From Sphingomonadales bacterium (lineage in GTDB: Bacteria; Pseudomonadota; Alphaproteobacteria; Sphingomonadales; Sphingomonadaceae): a DNA stretch of 64,000 bases. This document shows positions 46,402 to 53,789 of this stretch, in pieces; position 1 is the first letter of the stretch; every line of letters starts with the position of its first letter. The position numbers were made by a program, and so were the translations under genes. The stretch spans positions 1 to 64,000 of the forward strand of contig JAGWUH010000001.1 in NCBI GenBank assembly GCA_028868535.1, written 5' to 3'. The notes under the pieces were generated by a model that saw nothing but the letters and a program-made list of their open reading frames with translations, searched no databases and was not told where the DNA came from.

Positions 46402-47649
46402 TCACAGCGCGAACTCGGCCTGAAGCCAGAACTTTTTCGTGTCCACGCCGAAACCCCGCGCGGTGTACGTCGCGTACTTGACCAGCCAGGCGACCTTGCC
46501 GGTCTTCAACCCCGCGGAAAGGTCCCATTCGTGGCCATAGTCGATTGCGCCGACATCGCTGTCGAACTGGTGATAGACCACGGTCGCGCTGAGCCCTTTC
46601 ACCGCCTTTACCCCCGGAAAGGCATAGGCGACGCCGCCGTAGGCGTCCTGCAGGCCTTTCGCCGGCGTGGTCAGGAACAAGTCCGCCCAGCCGTTGAACT
46701 TGTGCAGCGTGGCGAGCGGGGTCTGCAGCGCGTGGAGTCCACCATCGCTGCCCAGCTTCTCGTAGCCCGCCGTGGCGGTGAAACCGTGCGTGCCCAATCC
46801 GCCCTCGATCGCGACATAATCGGCGGCGAAGCGGAATGGCGTGGTCTTGAAGCTCGACTGGCGGGCATAGCTGCCGGCGAGGTTCAGCTTTACGCCCCTG
46901 GCCAACGGCAACCCCGCCGTGGCTCGGAAGCCGTAGGTCTGCGACGAGTTCACCACTGCCAGCGGATCGCCATAATCGACCAGGTAGGCAAAGCCCTTCA
47001 CCGCCACCGGCCCGGCCTTGAGCGTCGCGCCGAGGAAGCCGAAATCGCCGTCGAAACTGCGGCGTGGGCCAGAATCCCTGCCGTAGATCGTGCGCTGGCT
47101 GTTCGAATACGTCAGGTCGATTGCCAGCGGTCCGTGGCCGGTCTCCAGCCGCACCGCATCGAAGGTCTGTTCATTCTGCCGCCAGCCGGCATTGCCGACC
47201 CAGCGCTGGTCGTCGAGGTTGATGCGCTGGCGGCCGAGGGTCAGCGCCAGCGCTTTCGTCCGGTACTGGAGCTGCAGCCGGTTGAGCGCGATGCTCTCGG
47301 GATCGGCGATCACGGCGTCGGCAGGGCGGTACTGGTTGCTGGCCGGATGGACGAAGGGAAAGGCATTGTAGCCCTTGTCCAGCGCCACGGTCCCTTGCCC
47401 CTCGGCGAGGAACGACAGGCCGAGCGCCTTCTGCCGCGCCTCGAAGCCGAAGCGGGCTCGCAAGGTGACGGCATCGGCAGCCTTGGCCGCGTCGACGTCC
47501 TCCCAGCGCAGCCGCGCGTCGAGCATCGGGTCGACAGTGATCGTGTCGTCGACGGTGATCGGCTCGCCGAGCGTGTGCGCGGCGGCAGGCACGGCGATCC
47601 CGGCCGCTGCGGCCAGCACGGCCGCCGCGAGCAGTGTACGAGTTCTCAT
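46402..47649 (-). CDS. Outer-membrane porin, alginate-export/OprB-like
   Basis: A 415-residue protein with a signal peptide (cleavage after VPAAA) and a beta-barrel that starts DARLRWEDVDAAKAADAV and contains LGRQRINLDDQRWVGNAGWRQNEQTFD, the pattern of the alginate_exp (PF13372) family. Its position 53 bp after the nitrate transporter suggests that it lets nitrate through the outer membrane. No terminator separates it from the nirB leader promoter. Confidence 0.85.
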   Translation of the reverse strand: MRTRTLLAAAVLAAAAGIAVPAAAHTLGEPITVDDTITVDPMLDARLRWEDVDAAKAADAVTLRARFGFEARQKALGLSFLAEGQGTVALDKGYNAFPFVHPASNQYRPADAVIADPESIALNRLQLQYRTKALALTLGRQRINLDDQRWVGNAGWRQNEQTFDAVRLETGHGPLAIDLTYSNSQRTIYGRDSGPRRSFDGDFGFLGATLKAGPVAVKGFAYLVDYGDPLAVVNSSQTYGFRATAGLPLARGVKLNLAGSYARQSSFKTTPFRFAADYVAIEGGLGTHGFTATAGYEKLGSDGGLHALQTPLATLHKFNGWADLFLTTPAKGLQDAYGGVAYAFPGVKAVKGLSATVVYHQFDSDVGAIDYGHEWDLSAGLKTGKVAWLVKYATYTARGFGVDTKKFWLQAEFAL

Positions 47650-47702
47650 GATAGGCTCCCTGAAGTCTTTTTGCGGACTTTCAGGCACCCTCCCCCTGTC
47701 GC

Positions 47703-48959
47703 TCAGATGCGCACGCCCTGCACGGCGGCGCCCCAGGTGGTCCGCCAGCGGCGCTTGACCAGCGACAGCCCGCCCAGCGCGATCATCGCCAGCACCGCGA
47801 AGATCAGGAACCCGATCGAGGCGCTGCCGGTGGCCTTCTTGATCACCCCCAGCGAGCTGGCGAGGTAGAAGCCGCCGAGGCCGCCGCCGAAGCCGACCAG
47901 ACCCGTCATCACCCCGATTTCCTTGCGGAAGCGCTGCGGCACCAGCTGGAACACGGCGCCGTTGCCGAGGCCGAGCGTGCCCATCGCGCAGACGAACAGC
48001 ACGATCGCGATCGGCAGCGTCGCCGGCCCGGTGCTGATCACCGCCAGGAAAGCGGCGGCGACGATGTAAACGAAGCTCAGCGTGCGGATGCCGCCGAAGC
48101 GGTCGGCCAGCCCGCCGCCCATCGGTCGCAGCAGCGAACCGGTGAACACGCAGGCCGAGGTGCACCAGCCGGCGACGACCGGGGTGACCTTAAAGGTATC
48201 GACGAACCAGCTCGGCAGCGAGGTCGAAAGCCCGACGAAGCCGCCGAAGGTGACGAAGTAGAACAGCATGAACCACCAGGCGTCGGCTTCCTTGAGCACC
48301 GCGGCATAGGCCGAGAGCGGCTTGGGCGCCGGCTGGTCGGGGCTGTCCTTGGCGGCGGCGAGGTAGAACGCCAGCACCGCCACCAGCGGGATCAGCGCAA
48401 AGCCGAGCACGTTGGTCCAGCCATAGGCCTTGGCCAGCAGCGCCGCGAACAGCGTCGCGAACACCGTCCCCGAATTGCCCATGCCGGCGATGCCCATCGC
48501 CTTGCCCTGGTGCTCGCCCGGATACCAGCGACTGGCCAGCGGCAGCGCCACCGCGAACGAGGCGCCGGCAAAGCCGAGGATGACGCCGAGCGCCAGGGTG
48601 CCCTCGTAGCTGGAAATGCCGAACCGCCACGCCGTCGCCAGCCCGGCGATGACCACGATCTGGCTCAGCAGCCCGGTGCGCTGGGGGCCGATGCGATCGA
48701 CCAGCAGGCCGTTGACGATGCGGAGGATCGCGCCCGCCAGCGTCGGGATCGCCACCATCAGCCCCTTCTGCGCCGGATCGAGCGCGAGCTGCTTGGCGAT
48801 GATCGGCGCCAGCGGCCCGAGCAGCACCCAGACCATGAACGAGACGTCGAAATAGAGGAACGCGGCCAGCAGGGTCGGCGTATGGCCGGCCTTCCAGAAG
48901 CTTTTCGCGGATTCGGTGGACATGGGAGCGGAACCCCCGGATGCGGCTAACGTGGCCAT
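47703..48959 (-). CDS. Nitrate/nitrite transporter (MFS, NarK/NasA type)
   Basis: A 418-residue MFS protein with about 12 membrane segments. FAGASFAVALPLASRWYP and GLGNGAVFQLVPQRF are the nitrate-signature segments of the nitrate/nitrite porter family. The ATG at 48959 has AAGGAGG eight bases upstream, better than the ATG at 48923. No promoter of its own is obvious before it; only a strong hairpin lies between it and the divergent kinase gene. Confidence 0.92.
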   Translation of the reverse strand: MATLAASGGSAPMSTESAKSFWKAGHTPTLLAAFLYFDVSFMVWVLLGPLAPIIAKQLALDPAQKGLMVAIPTLAGAILRIVNGLLVDRIGPQRTGLLSQIVVIAGLATAWRFGISSYEGTLALGVILGFAGASFAVALPLASRWYPGEHQGKAMGIAGMGNSGTVFATLFAALLAKAYGWTNVLGFALIPLVAVLAFYLAAAKDSPDQPAPKPLSAYAAVLKEADAWWFMLFYFVTFGGFVGLSTSLPSWFVDTFKVTPVVAGWCTSACVFTGSLLRPMGGGLADRFGGIRTLSFVYIVAAAFLAVISTGPATLPIAIVLFVCAMGTLGLGNGAVFQLVPQRFRKEIGVMTGLVGFGGGLGGFYLASSLGVIKKATGSASIGFLIFAVLAMIALGGLSLVKRRWRTTWGAAVQGVRI

Positions 48960-49003
48960 GGCTGGCACCTCCTTGGGCTTGACGGAAGGAAACGGGAAAC
49001 GAT

Positions 49004-49036
49004 CCTCACGCGGGCGGGCGTGGTGCCCGCGTGAGG
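49004..49036. promoter_or_regulatory. 12-bp perfect inverted repeat covering the kinase ribosome site
   Basis: CCTCACGCGGGC (49004-49015) and GCCCGCGTGAGG (49025-49036), 9-base loop. The right arm contains the GAGG of the Shine-Dalgarno of the phosphatase-kinase gene. In the rightward RNA it could hide the start; in the leftward direction it could act as a terminator or end-stabiliser before the transporter. Confidence 0.6.
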
Positions 49037-49045
49037 GGCGGCAAA

Positions 49046-50737
49046 ATGCGGGAAGACGGCGAACTGGTGGTGGCGGCGGGTTTCGCCAGCGAAACCGGGC
49101 CGCGTCAGACCAACCAGGATTTCGGCGGCGTCTGCATGGGCACCGCCGGCGAACGCGCGCGCCACGGCCTGCTCGCGGCGGTGGCCGATGGCGTCTCCGG
49201 CGGGCGCGAGGGCCGCGCCGCCGCGGAACTGGCGGTGCGGGCGCTGGTCGAGGGTTTTTACGCGGTGCCCGATACGCTGGGGCCGGCGCAGGCGATGCAG
49301 CGCCCGCTCGCCGCCTACAACCGTTGGCTGCACGCGCAGGGCCGGGGCGAGACGATGGCCAACAGCGCCACCACTTTCACCGCGCTGGCGCTGCGCGGGC
49401 GCCGGGGCCACCTCGTCCATGTCGGCGACAGCCGCGCCTGGCGCTTCGCCGGCGGTCGGCTGACCTGCCTCACCACCGACCATGTCCGCCCCGAGCCGGA
49501 CCTGCGCCACGTGCTGATCCGCGCGCTGGGCATCGAGCCGGAACTGCGGCTCGATCACCGCGCGCTCGAACTCGCCGAGCACGATCGCCTGCTGCTGACC
49601 ACCGACGGCGTCCACGGCGCGCTCTCGCCGGCGCGGATCGCCGCGATCCTCGGCGAAAGCGCCAGCGCCGAGGCCACGGCCGAGCGCCTGGTGGCGACGG
49701 CGCTGGCGGCCGGCGGGCAGGACAACGCCACCGCGCTGGTGCTCGATGTGGTCCGCCTGCCGGCGCCCGATCACGACGGCATCCTCGCCGGCCTCTCCGG
49801 CATGCCGACCGTCGCCCCGCCCGCCCCGGGCGAAAGCATCGACGGCTTCCGCATCGAACGCGTGCTCAGCGAAGGCCGCTATGCCGTGCTGCTGGTCGCC
49901 GTCGATGCCGAGGACGGCAGCGCGGTCGTGCTCAAGTTTCCCCGCCGCGACGCGTTGAGCGACCGCGCGATGCGGCTCGCCTTCGCCCGCGAGATGCTGG
50001 TGGCACAACGGGTCAAGAGCCCGTTCGTGCTCGCCGCCCACGCGGTTCGCCCGGATCGCCAGACCGCGCTCTACGGCGTCCAGCCGCTGCTGCGGGGAGA
50101 GACCATGCAGGCGCGGCTGGAGCGCGGCCCGCCGGCGCTGGCGGGCGCGATCGAGCAGGCGGTGCGGTTGACGCGCGGCGTCGCGGCGCTGCATCGGCTC
50201 GGCATCGTCCACCGCGACATCAAGCCCGAAAACGTCATGCTGACCGACGACGGCGGCCTGCGCCTGATCGACCTCGGCGTCGCCCGCCTGCCGCGCGTCG
50301 AGGACTTCCACGGCGACGAGATCCCCGGCACGCCCGGCTTCATGGCGCCCGAGCAGTTCGACGGCCATGCCGGCGACGAGCTGACCGACCAGTTCGCGCT
50401 GGGCGTCACGCTTTACCGCTGGCTGACCGGCAAGGCCCCTTTCGGGGAACAGGAGGCCTTCCAGCGTCCCCGCTTCGGCCGCCCGGTGCCGCCCTCGCGC
50501 CACCGCCCGGACATTCCCAGCTGGCTCGACGATGCGCTGGTCACCGCGATCCAGCCCGATCGCGGCGCGCGCTTCGGCGATGTCGTCGAATTGCTCCGCG
50601 CGCTGGAGGGCGGCGGCGCCATCGCCCCGCGGCGGAACGGACCGGTGCCCCTGGCACAACGGGATCCGGTGCGCTTCTGGCAGGCGGTCGCGCTGTTGCT
50701 GGCGCTGGCGCTCGCCGCCTCGCTGGTCCTGCGCTGA
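49046..50737 (+). CDS. Fused PP2C phosphatase - Ser/Thr kinase with C-terminal membrane anchor
   Basis: A 563-residue protein. The PP2C half (1-235) has QTNQD, VADGVSGG, VHVGDSRAWR, TTDGVHG and GGQDNATALV with the metal-binding Asp residues. The kinase half (about 265-530) has VVLKFPRRD with the ATP Lys, VHRDIKPENVML, IDLGVAR (DLG in place of DFG) and GTPGFMAPEQ. One membrane helix ends the chain (FWQAVALLLALALAASLVL). Such fusions are regular members of nitrate assimilation clusters, normally in line with the transporter; here it is reversed. GAGGGG precedes the ATG. Confidence 0.92.
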   Translation: MREDGELVVAAGFASETGPRQTNQDFGGVCMGTAGERARHGLLAAVADGVSGGREGRAAAELAVRALVEGFYAVPDTLGPAQAMQRPLAAYNRWLHAQGRGETMANSATTFTALALRGRRGHLVHVGDSRAWRFAGGRLTCLTTDHVRPEPDLRHVLIRALGIEPELRLDHRALELAEHDRLLLTTDGVHGALSPARIAAILGESASAEATAERLVATALAAGGQDNATALVLDVVRLPAPDHDGILAGLSGMPTVAPPAPGESIDGFRIERVLSEGRYAVLLVAVDAEDGSAVVLKFPRRDALSDRAMRLAFAREMLVAQRVKSPFVLAAHAVRPDRQTALYGVQPLLRGETMQARLERGPPALAGAIEQAVRLTRGVAALHRLGIVHRDIKPENVMLTDDGGLRLIDLGVARLPRVEDFHGDEIPGTPGFMAPEQFDGHAGDELTDQFALGVTLYRWLTGKAPFGEQEAFQRPRFGRPVPPSRHRPDIPSWLDDALVTAIQPDRGARFGDVVELLRALEGGGAIAPRRNGPVPLAQRDPVRFWQAVALLLALALAASLVLR

Positions 50738-50788
50738 AACCGTCGAACGCACCGTCGAATGCATTGTCCGCCTCGTCTTCGCGCACGC

Positions 50789-50833
50789 AAAAAAGCCGCC
50801 TCGCTCCGGCCGGAAAGGGCCGAATCGGGCGGC
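50789..50833 (-). terminator. Attenuator terminator in the second ANTAR leader
   Basis: On the minus strand GCCGCC (50833-50828) pairs with GGCGGC (50800-50795), with an inner CGGCC/GGCCG stem, followed by six U (50794-50789). Its 5' arm overlaps hairpin P2, as in the nirB leader. Confidence 0.85.
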
Positions 50834-50890
50834 GTCGTTGCCACGCAATTGGGATAGCCAGGGGGCCGAAATCCGCCCGTCAGTGGGCGG
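50829..50890 (-). promoter_or_regulatory. ANTAR (NasT) target in the second leader: hairpins P1 and P2
   Basis: P1 (50873-50890): CCGCCC and GGGCGG with hexaloop ACTGAC. P2 (50829-50844): GTGGC and GCCGC with hexaloop AACGAC. Both loops obey A1/G4. The stems and P2-terminator overlap are the same as before nirB, while the loops and linker differ, so the fold is kept by selection. The leader points left, into the antisense strand of the phosphatase-kinase gene and on to the transporter. Confidence 0.85.
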
Positions 50891-50910
50891 TGACCGTTCC
50901 TGTGGCCTTT

Positions 50911-50938
50911 ACGCTATGCCATTTGCGCCATTTGGCAA
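50911..50938 (-). promoter_or_regulatory. Promoter of the second ANTAR leader
   Basis: On the minus strand TTGCCA (50938-50933), 16 bases, TAGCGT (50916-50911), placing the start about 14 bases before P1. The upstream 15-mer TGCTGCACTGCAAAA (50960-50946) is identical to that of the nirB promoter. Confidence 0.5.
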
Positions 50939-50969
50939 GGGCTTTTTTTGCAGTGCAGCAGGAACGGCT

Positions 50970-52172
50970 TCAGGGCAGTCCCGCGAGATAACCCTCCGGG
51001 TCGGCAGGATCGAACGCGCGGCCGTCGAAAAAGCGGTTCTCCTCAAGCGTCATCGCTCCCTGCTGGGTGCCGACCTGGGTCAATCCGGCGAGGCTGCCTT
51101 CGACCTTGGAACTGGCGCCCGGGAGCGGCTCGCCGGTGCCCCTCAGCGCGCTGCGATAGATGTCGGGGCGGAACACCCGCGCCGCGCGGGCAGCTTCGCC
51201 CGCATCGAACCCTCCACCCTCCCAGCGCACCATCTGCGTGTAGAGCCATGCCGCTTGGCTGACCCAAGGGAAGTTCGCTGCCTCGCGATATTGGAACATA
51301 AAATCTGGATAATGAACCGGTTCTTGCCCTTGTGCCAGCAGCAGACGATCCGAAATGGCACGATGAATCAGGTGTGGGTTGCCATCCAGGTACTCCGGTC
51401 GGGCCAACAGCGCGGCATTGGCGTCCCAGTTGGCCGGATCGATGAAGTGCCGGCCGGCCTTGCACAGCGCGCGGATCAGCGCCTCGAACGCCGGGCGACG
51501 TTCCTCCAGCACGCCTTCGCGCATCGCCAGCACCTTTTCGACGCCGCGACGCCAGATCTGCGCGGTGGCCAGCACGATCCGCCCGGCGCCGCGTTCGACC
51601 GCGACGCTGTTCCACGGCTCGCCGACGCAGATGCCGTCGACTTCGCCCGATTCCAGCGCGTCGGCGCAGAACGGGGGCGGCACCGTGACGGTTTCGAACC
51701 GGTCGCGCGGGACCCCGCAGGCCGCCAGCCAATAGCGAAGCATGTAGTTATGGCTGGAATAACGATGGACGACGCCGAAGCGGAGCACGCGGCGCGCGGA
51801 GACGGCCGCCAGCGCGGCGCCGACCGCCCGGGGATCGCCCAGCCCCTCGCCCGGCCACGCCTCGTCCGCCAGATCGTTGCGCAAGGTGATGGCATTGCCG
51901 TTCAGGCCCAGCACGAACGGCACCGACAAGGGCTGCGCCGGACGGCCGCGGCCGAGCGTTGTGGCGATGGCCAGCGGCGCGATCAGGTGCGCGGCATCGC
52001 TGTGCCCGTAAAGCAGGCGATCGAGCACAGTCGCCCAGGAAACATCGCGCACGAGCCGCAGGTCGAGGCCTTCCTCCTCGGCGAAGCCATGGGCGTGCGC
52101 GAGGATCGGCAGGCAGGCATCGACCAGCGGCAGGAAGCCGATCGCCAGTTGGCCATGCGCGGGGCCACTCAT
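50970..52172 (-). CDS. nasS: NasS: cytosolic nitrate sensor, NrtA/CmpA-like
   Basis: A 400-residue protein of the nitrate/bicarbonate-binding NrtA/CmpA family (IGFLPLVDACLPILAHAHGF, SVPFVLGLNGNAIT, VGEPWNS) without signal peptide or lipobox, thus cytosolic. In known systems NasS binds nitrate and otherwise holds NasT inactive. Its ATG overlaps the nasT TGA (ATGA), which fits the need for a fixed ratio of the two. It ends 10 bp before the conserved element of the second leader. Confidence 0.92.
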   Translation of the reverse strand: MSGPAHGQLAIGFLPLVDACLPILAHAHGFAEEEGLDLRLVRDVSWATVLDRLLYGHSDAAHLIAPLAIATTLGRGRPAQPLSVPFVLGLNGNAITLRNDLADEAWPGEGLGDPRAVGAALAAVSARRVLRFGVVHRYSSHNYMLRYWLAACGVPRDRFETVTVPPPFCADALESGEVDGICVGEPWNSVAVERGAGRIVLATAQIWRRGVEKVLAMREGVLEERRPAFEALIRALCKAGRHFIDPANWDANAALLARPEYLDGNPHLIHRAISDRLLLAQGQEPVHYPDFMFQYREAANFPWVSQAAWLYTQMVRWEGGGFDAGEAARAARVFRPDIYRSALRGTGEPLPGASSKVEGSLAGLTQVGTQQGAMTLEENRFFDGRAFDPADPEGYLAGLP

Positions 52173-52750
52173 CCCATTCCTCCCATCAACTGGTGCGCGG
52201 TGACGACTGCCTCAGCGATCTCGGCGATGCGCTTGTTCTGGTTCATCGCGGTCTTGCGCAGCTCGGCATAGGCCTGCGGCTCGCCCAGGCCGCGGCTGTC
52301 CATCAGGATGCGCTTGGCCTTGTCGATGCATTCGCGCTCGGCCAACTTGCCTTGGGCCTCGGCAAGGTCGGCCTGAAGCCGGGCAAAGGCGTTGAAACGC
52401 CGGACTGCGAGATCGAGCAGCGGCCGGATGCGGTGCGGCGCCAGGCCATCGACAACGTAGGCCGAAACGCCCGCGTCGACCGAAGCGGCGATCGCCTCGT
52501 CATCCGATTCGTCGACGAACATCGCGATCGGCCGCGCCAGCACGCGGCTGACGGCGAAGTATTCCTCGAGCACGTCGCGGCTGGGGTTGCCCAGGTCCAT
52601 CAGCACGATGTCGGGCGCTATCTCGCCGATCCGCGCGACCAGCCCCTTGCGCTCGCTGACGACGAAGATCTGGCAATCGGCGAGCGCGGCTAGCCCTTCG
52701 CGGATCACTTCCGCGCGGCTGGCACTAGCATCGACGATCGCTATTCGCAT
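52169..52750 (-). CDS. nasT: NasT: ANTAR-domain transcription antiterminator
   Basis: A 193-residue protein. An N-terminal receiver-like domain (RIAIVDASASRAEVI, IVLMDLGNPSRD with Asp about 56) and a C-terminal ANTAR domain (AQGKLAERECIDKAKRIL, then YAELRKTAMNQNKRIAEIAEAV). It binds paired hexaloop hairpins in leader RNA, and two such leaders are in this window. The ATG at 52750 follows AAGGGGG. Confidence 0.94.
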   Translation of the reverse strand: MRIAIVDASASRAEVIREGLAALADCQIFVVSERKGLVARIGEIAPDIVLMDLGNPSRDVLEEYFAVSRVLARPIAMFVDESDDEAIAASVDAGVSAYVVDGLAPHRIRPLLDLAVRRFNAFARLQADLAEAQGKLAERECIDKAKRILMDSRGLGEPQAYAELRKTAMNQNKRIAEIAEAVVTAHQLMGGMG

Positions 52751-52799
52751 CGCCCCCTTGTGCAATGCAGCATGGCGCTTGGCAACAGGCGGCGCGCGC

Positions 52800-53723
52800 T
52801 CAATCGGGACGCGGCGGCACCGGCACGATGATGAAGTGATCGTGGACCTGCGGCTTGTCCGGATTGTCGAGCGGGGCTTTCAGGCCGGCCCGCAGTTCGG
52901 TGATGGCGCTGGCCGGCAGCTCCAGCGGATGCTCGTCCGGATGGGCGGGGGCCTTGTGCGCATAATCGACCCCGGGCCGGACGGTCATCTCGATGTGCGC
53001 GCCAAGCACGGCTCGGACCGGGTGGCGCTGCGCAAAGCGGGCAACGCGATCGACACTGGCGCGGTTGGCGTCCATGAAATTGACGGGAACGTAAAGCCGG
53101 CCGGGATAGAGCGTGTCGCCCGAGAGCAGGACGCGCAACCGGGGGTCGTAGACCATGATCGCGGCGGCCTGGTGCCCGGGCGTGGGAATGATCCGCAACG
53201 CGCGGCCGCCCAGGTCGAACCGGACGATATCCTTCGGCCAGCGGGCAACGCCGAAGAACGCGGCGACGTCGCCGGGCCGGAGGCCGATGACGGTGGTGTG
53301 GGCGCGGTCGCGGAATGCGGCGTCCGCCGCGACATGATCGCCGTGGCTGTGGCTGTGGGCGACGACCAGCGGGATGTCGTCGCGGTGATGCGCTGCCAGC
53401 CAGCGCGCGACGAGGCGATCGACGGTCGGCCGGATCACGCCGCCCTGCGCGCCGGTGTCGAGCAGCAGCGCCCGATCGCGCCCGAATAGCAGGTAGAGGA
53501 ACGGTGCCTCGAAATTGGTCTGCACCGACTGGCGGATGACGAAACTGTCGGCGTCGAGCGCCTGGACCTGCGTCACCGGCTCCTGCGGCAGCGTGCCGTC
53601 GATCCATCTTTCGGCGAACAGGTGCGGCGCACCGGACGCGGCGGCCGCCGGGGCGAGGCAGGCGGCGATCGCCAGGACCGCCGCGGCGGCGCCACGGCGA
53701 AGGCGGGCGGTTGCCTTCGGCAT
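52800..53723 (-). CDS. Exported metallo-beta-lactamase-fold hydrolase
   Basis: A 307-residue protein with a signal peptide (cleavage near PAAAASG) and the zinc motif HSHSHGDHVA, then GHQAAAIMVYD and LSGDTLYPG. It is periplasmic by prediction. The group includes beta-lactamases, lactonases and glyoxalase-II-like esterases; a substrate cannot be chosen. It is on the same strand as the TonB receptor upstream but separated from it by a terminator, and 49 bp from nasT. Confidence 0.87.
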   Translation of the reverse strand: MPKATARLRRGAAAAVLAIAACLAPAAAASGAPHLFAERWIDGTLPQEPVTQVQALDADSFVIRQSVQTNFEAPFLYLLFGRDRALLLDTGAQGGVIRPTVDRLVARWLAAHHRDDIPLVVAHSHSHGDHVAADAAFRDRAHTTVIGLRPGDVAAFFGVARWPKDIVRFDLGGRALRIIPTPGHQAAAIMVYDPRLRVLLSGDTLYPGRLYVPVNFMDANRASVDRVARFAQRHPVRAVLGAHIEMTVRPGVDYAHKAPAHPDEHPLELPASAITELRAGLKAPLDNPDKPQVHDHFIIVPVPPRPD

Positions 53724-53749
53724 TGTCCTCGCTCCTTCCAGGAAAAGGC

Positions 53750-53771
53750 GGGGCCGCCCGGGGGCGGCCCC
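53750..53771 (-). terminator. Intrinsic terminator after the TonB receptor
   Basis: GGGGCCGCC and GGCGGCCCC make a perfect 9-bp stem with a 4-base loop. In the leftward RNA it is followed by GCC and UUUU. It lies between the receptor stop and the metallo-hydrolase start. Confidence 0.7.
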
Positions 53772-53789
53772 ATAGTCCAGCAGGATCGC

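Noticed and set aside
50930..50960. Sigma-54 promoter suggested by TGGCA and TTTGCA
   Set aside because: GG and GC are 15-16 bases apart in both leaders instead of 12, and the genes run the other way.
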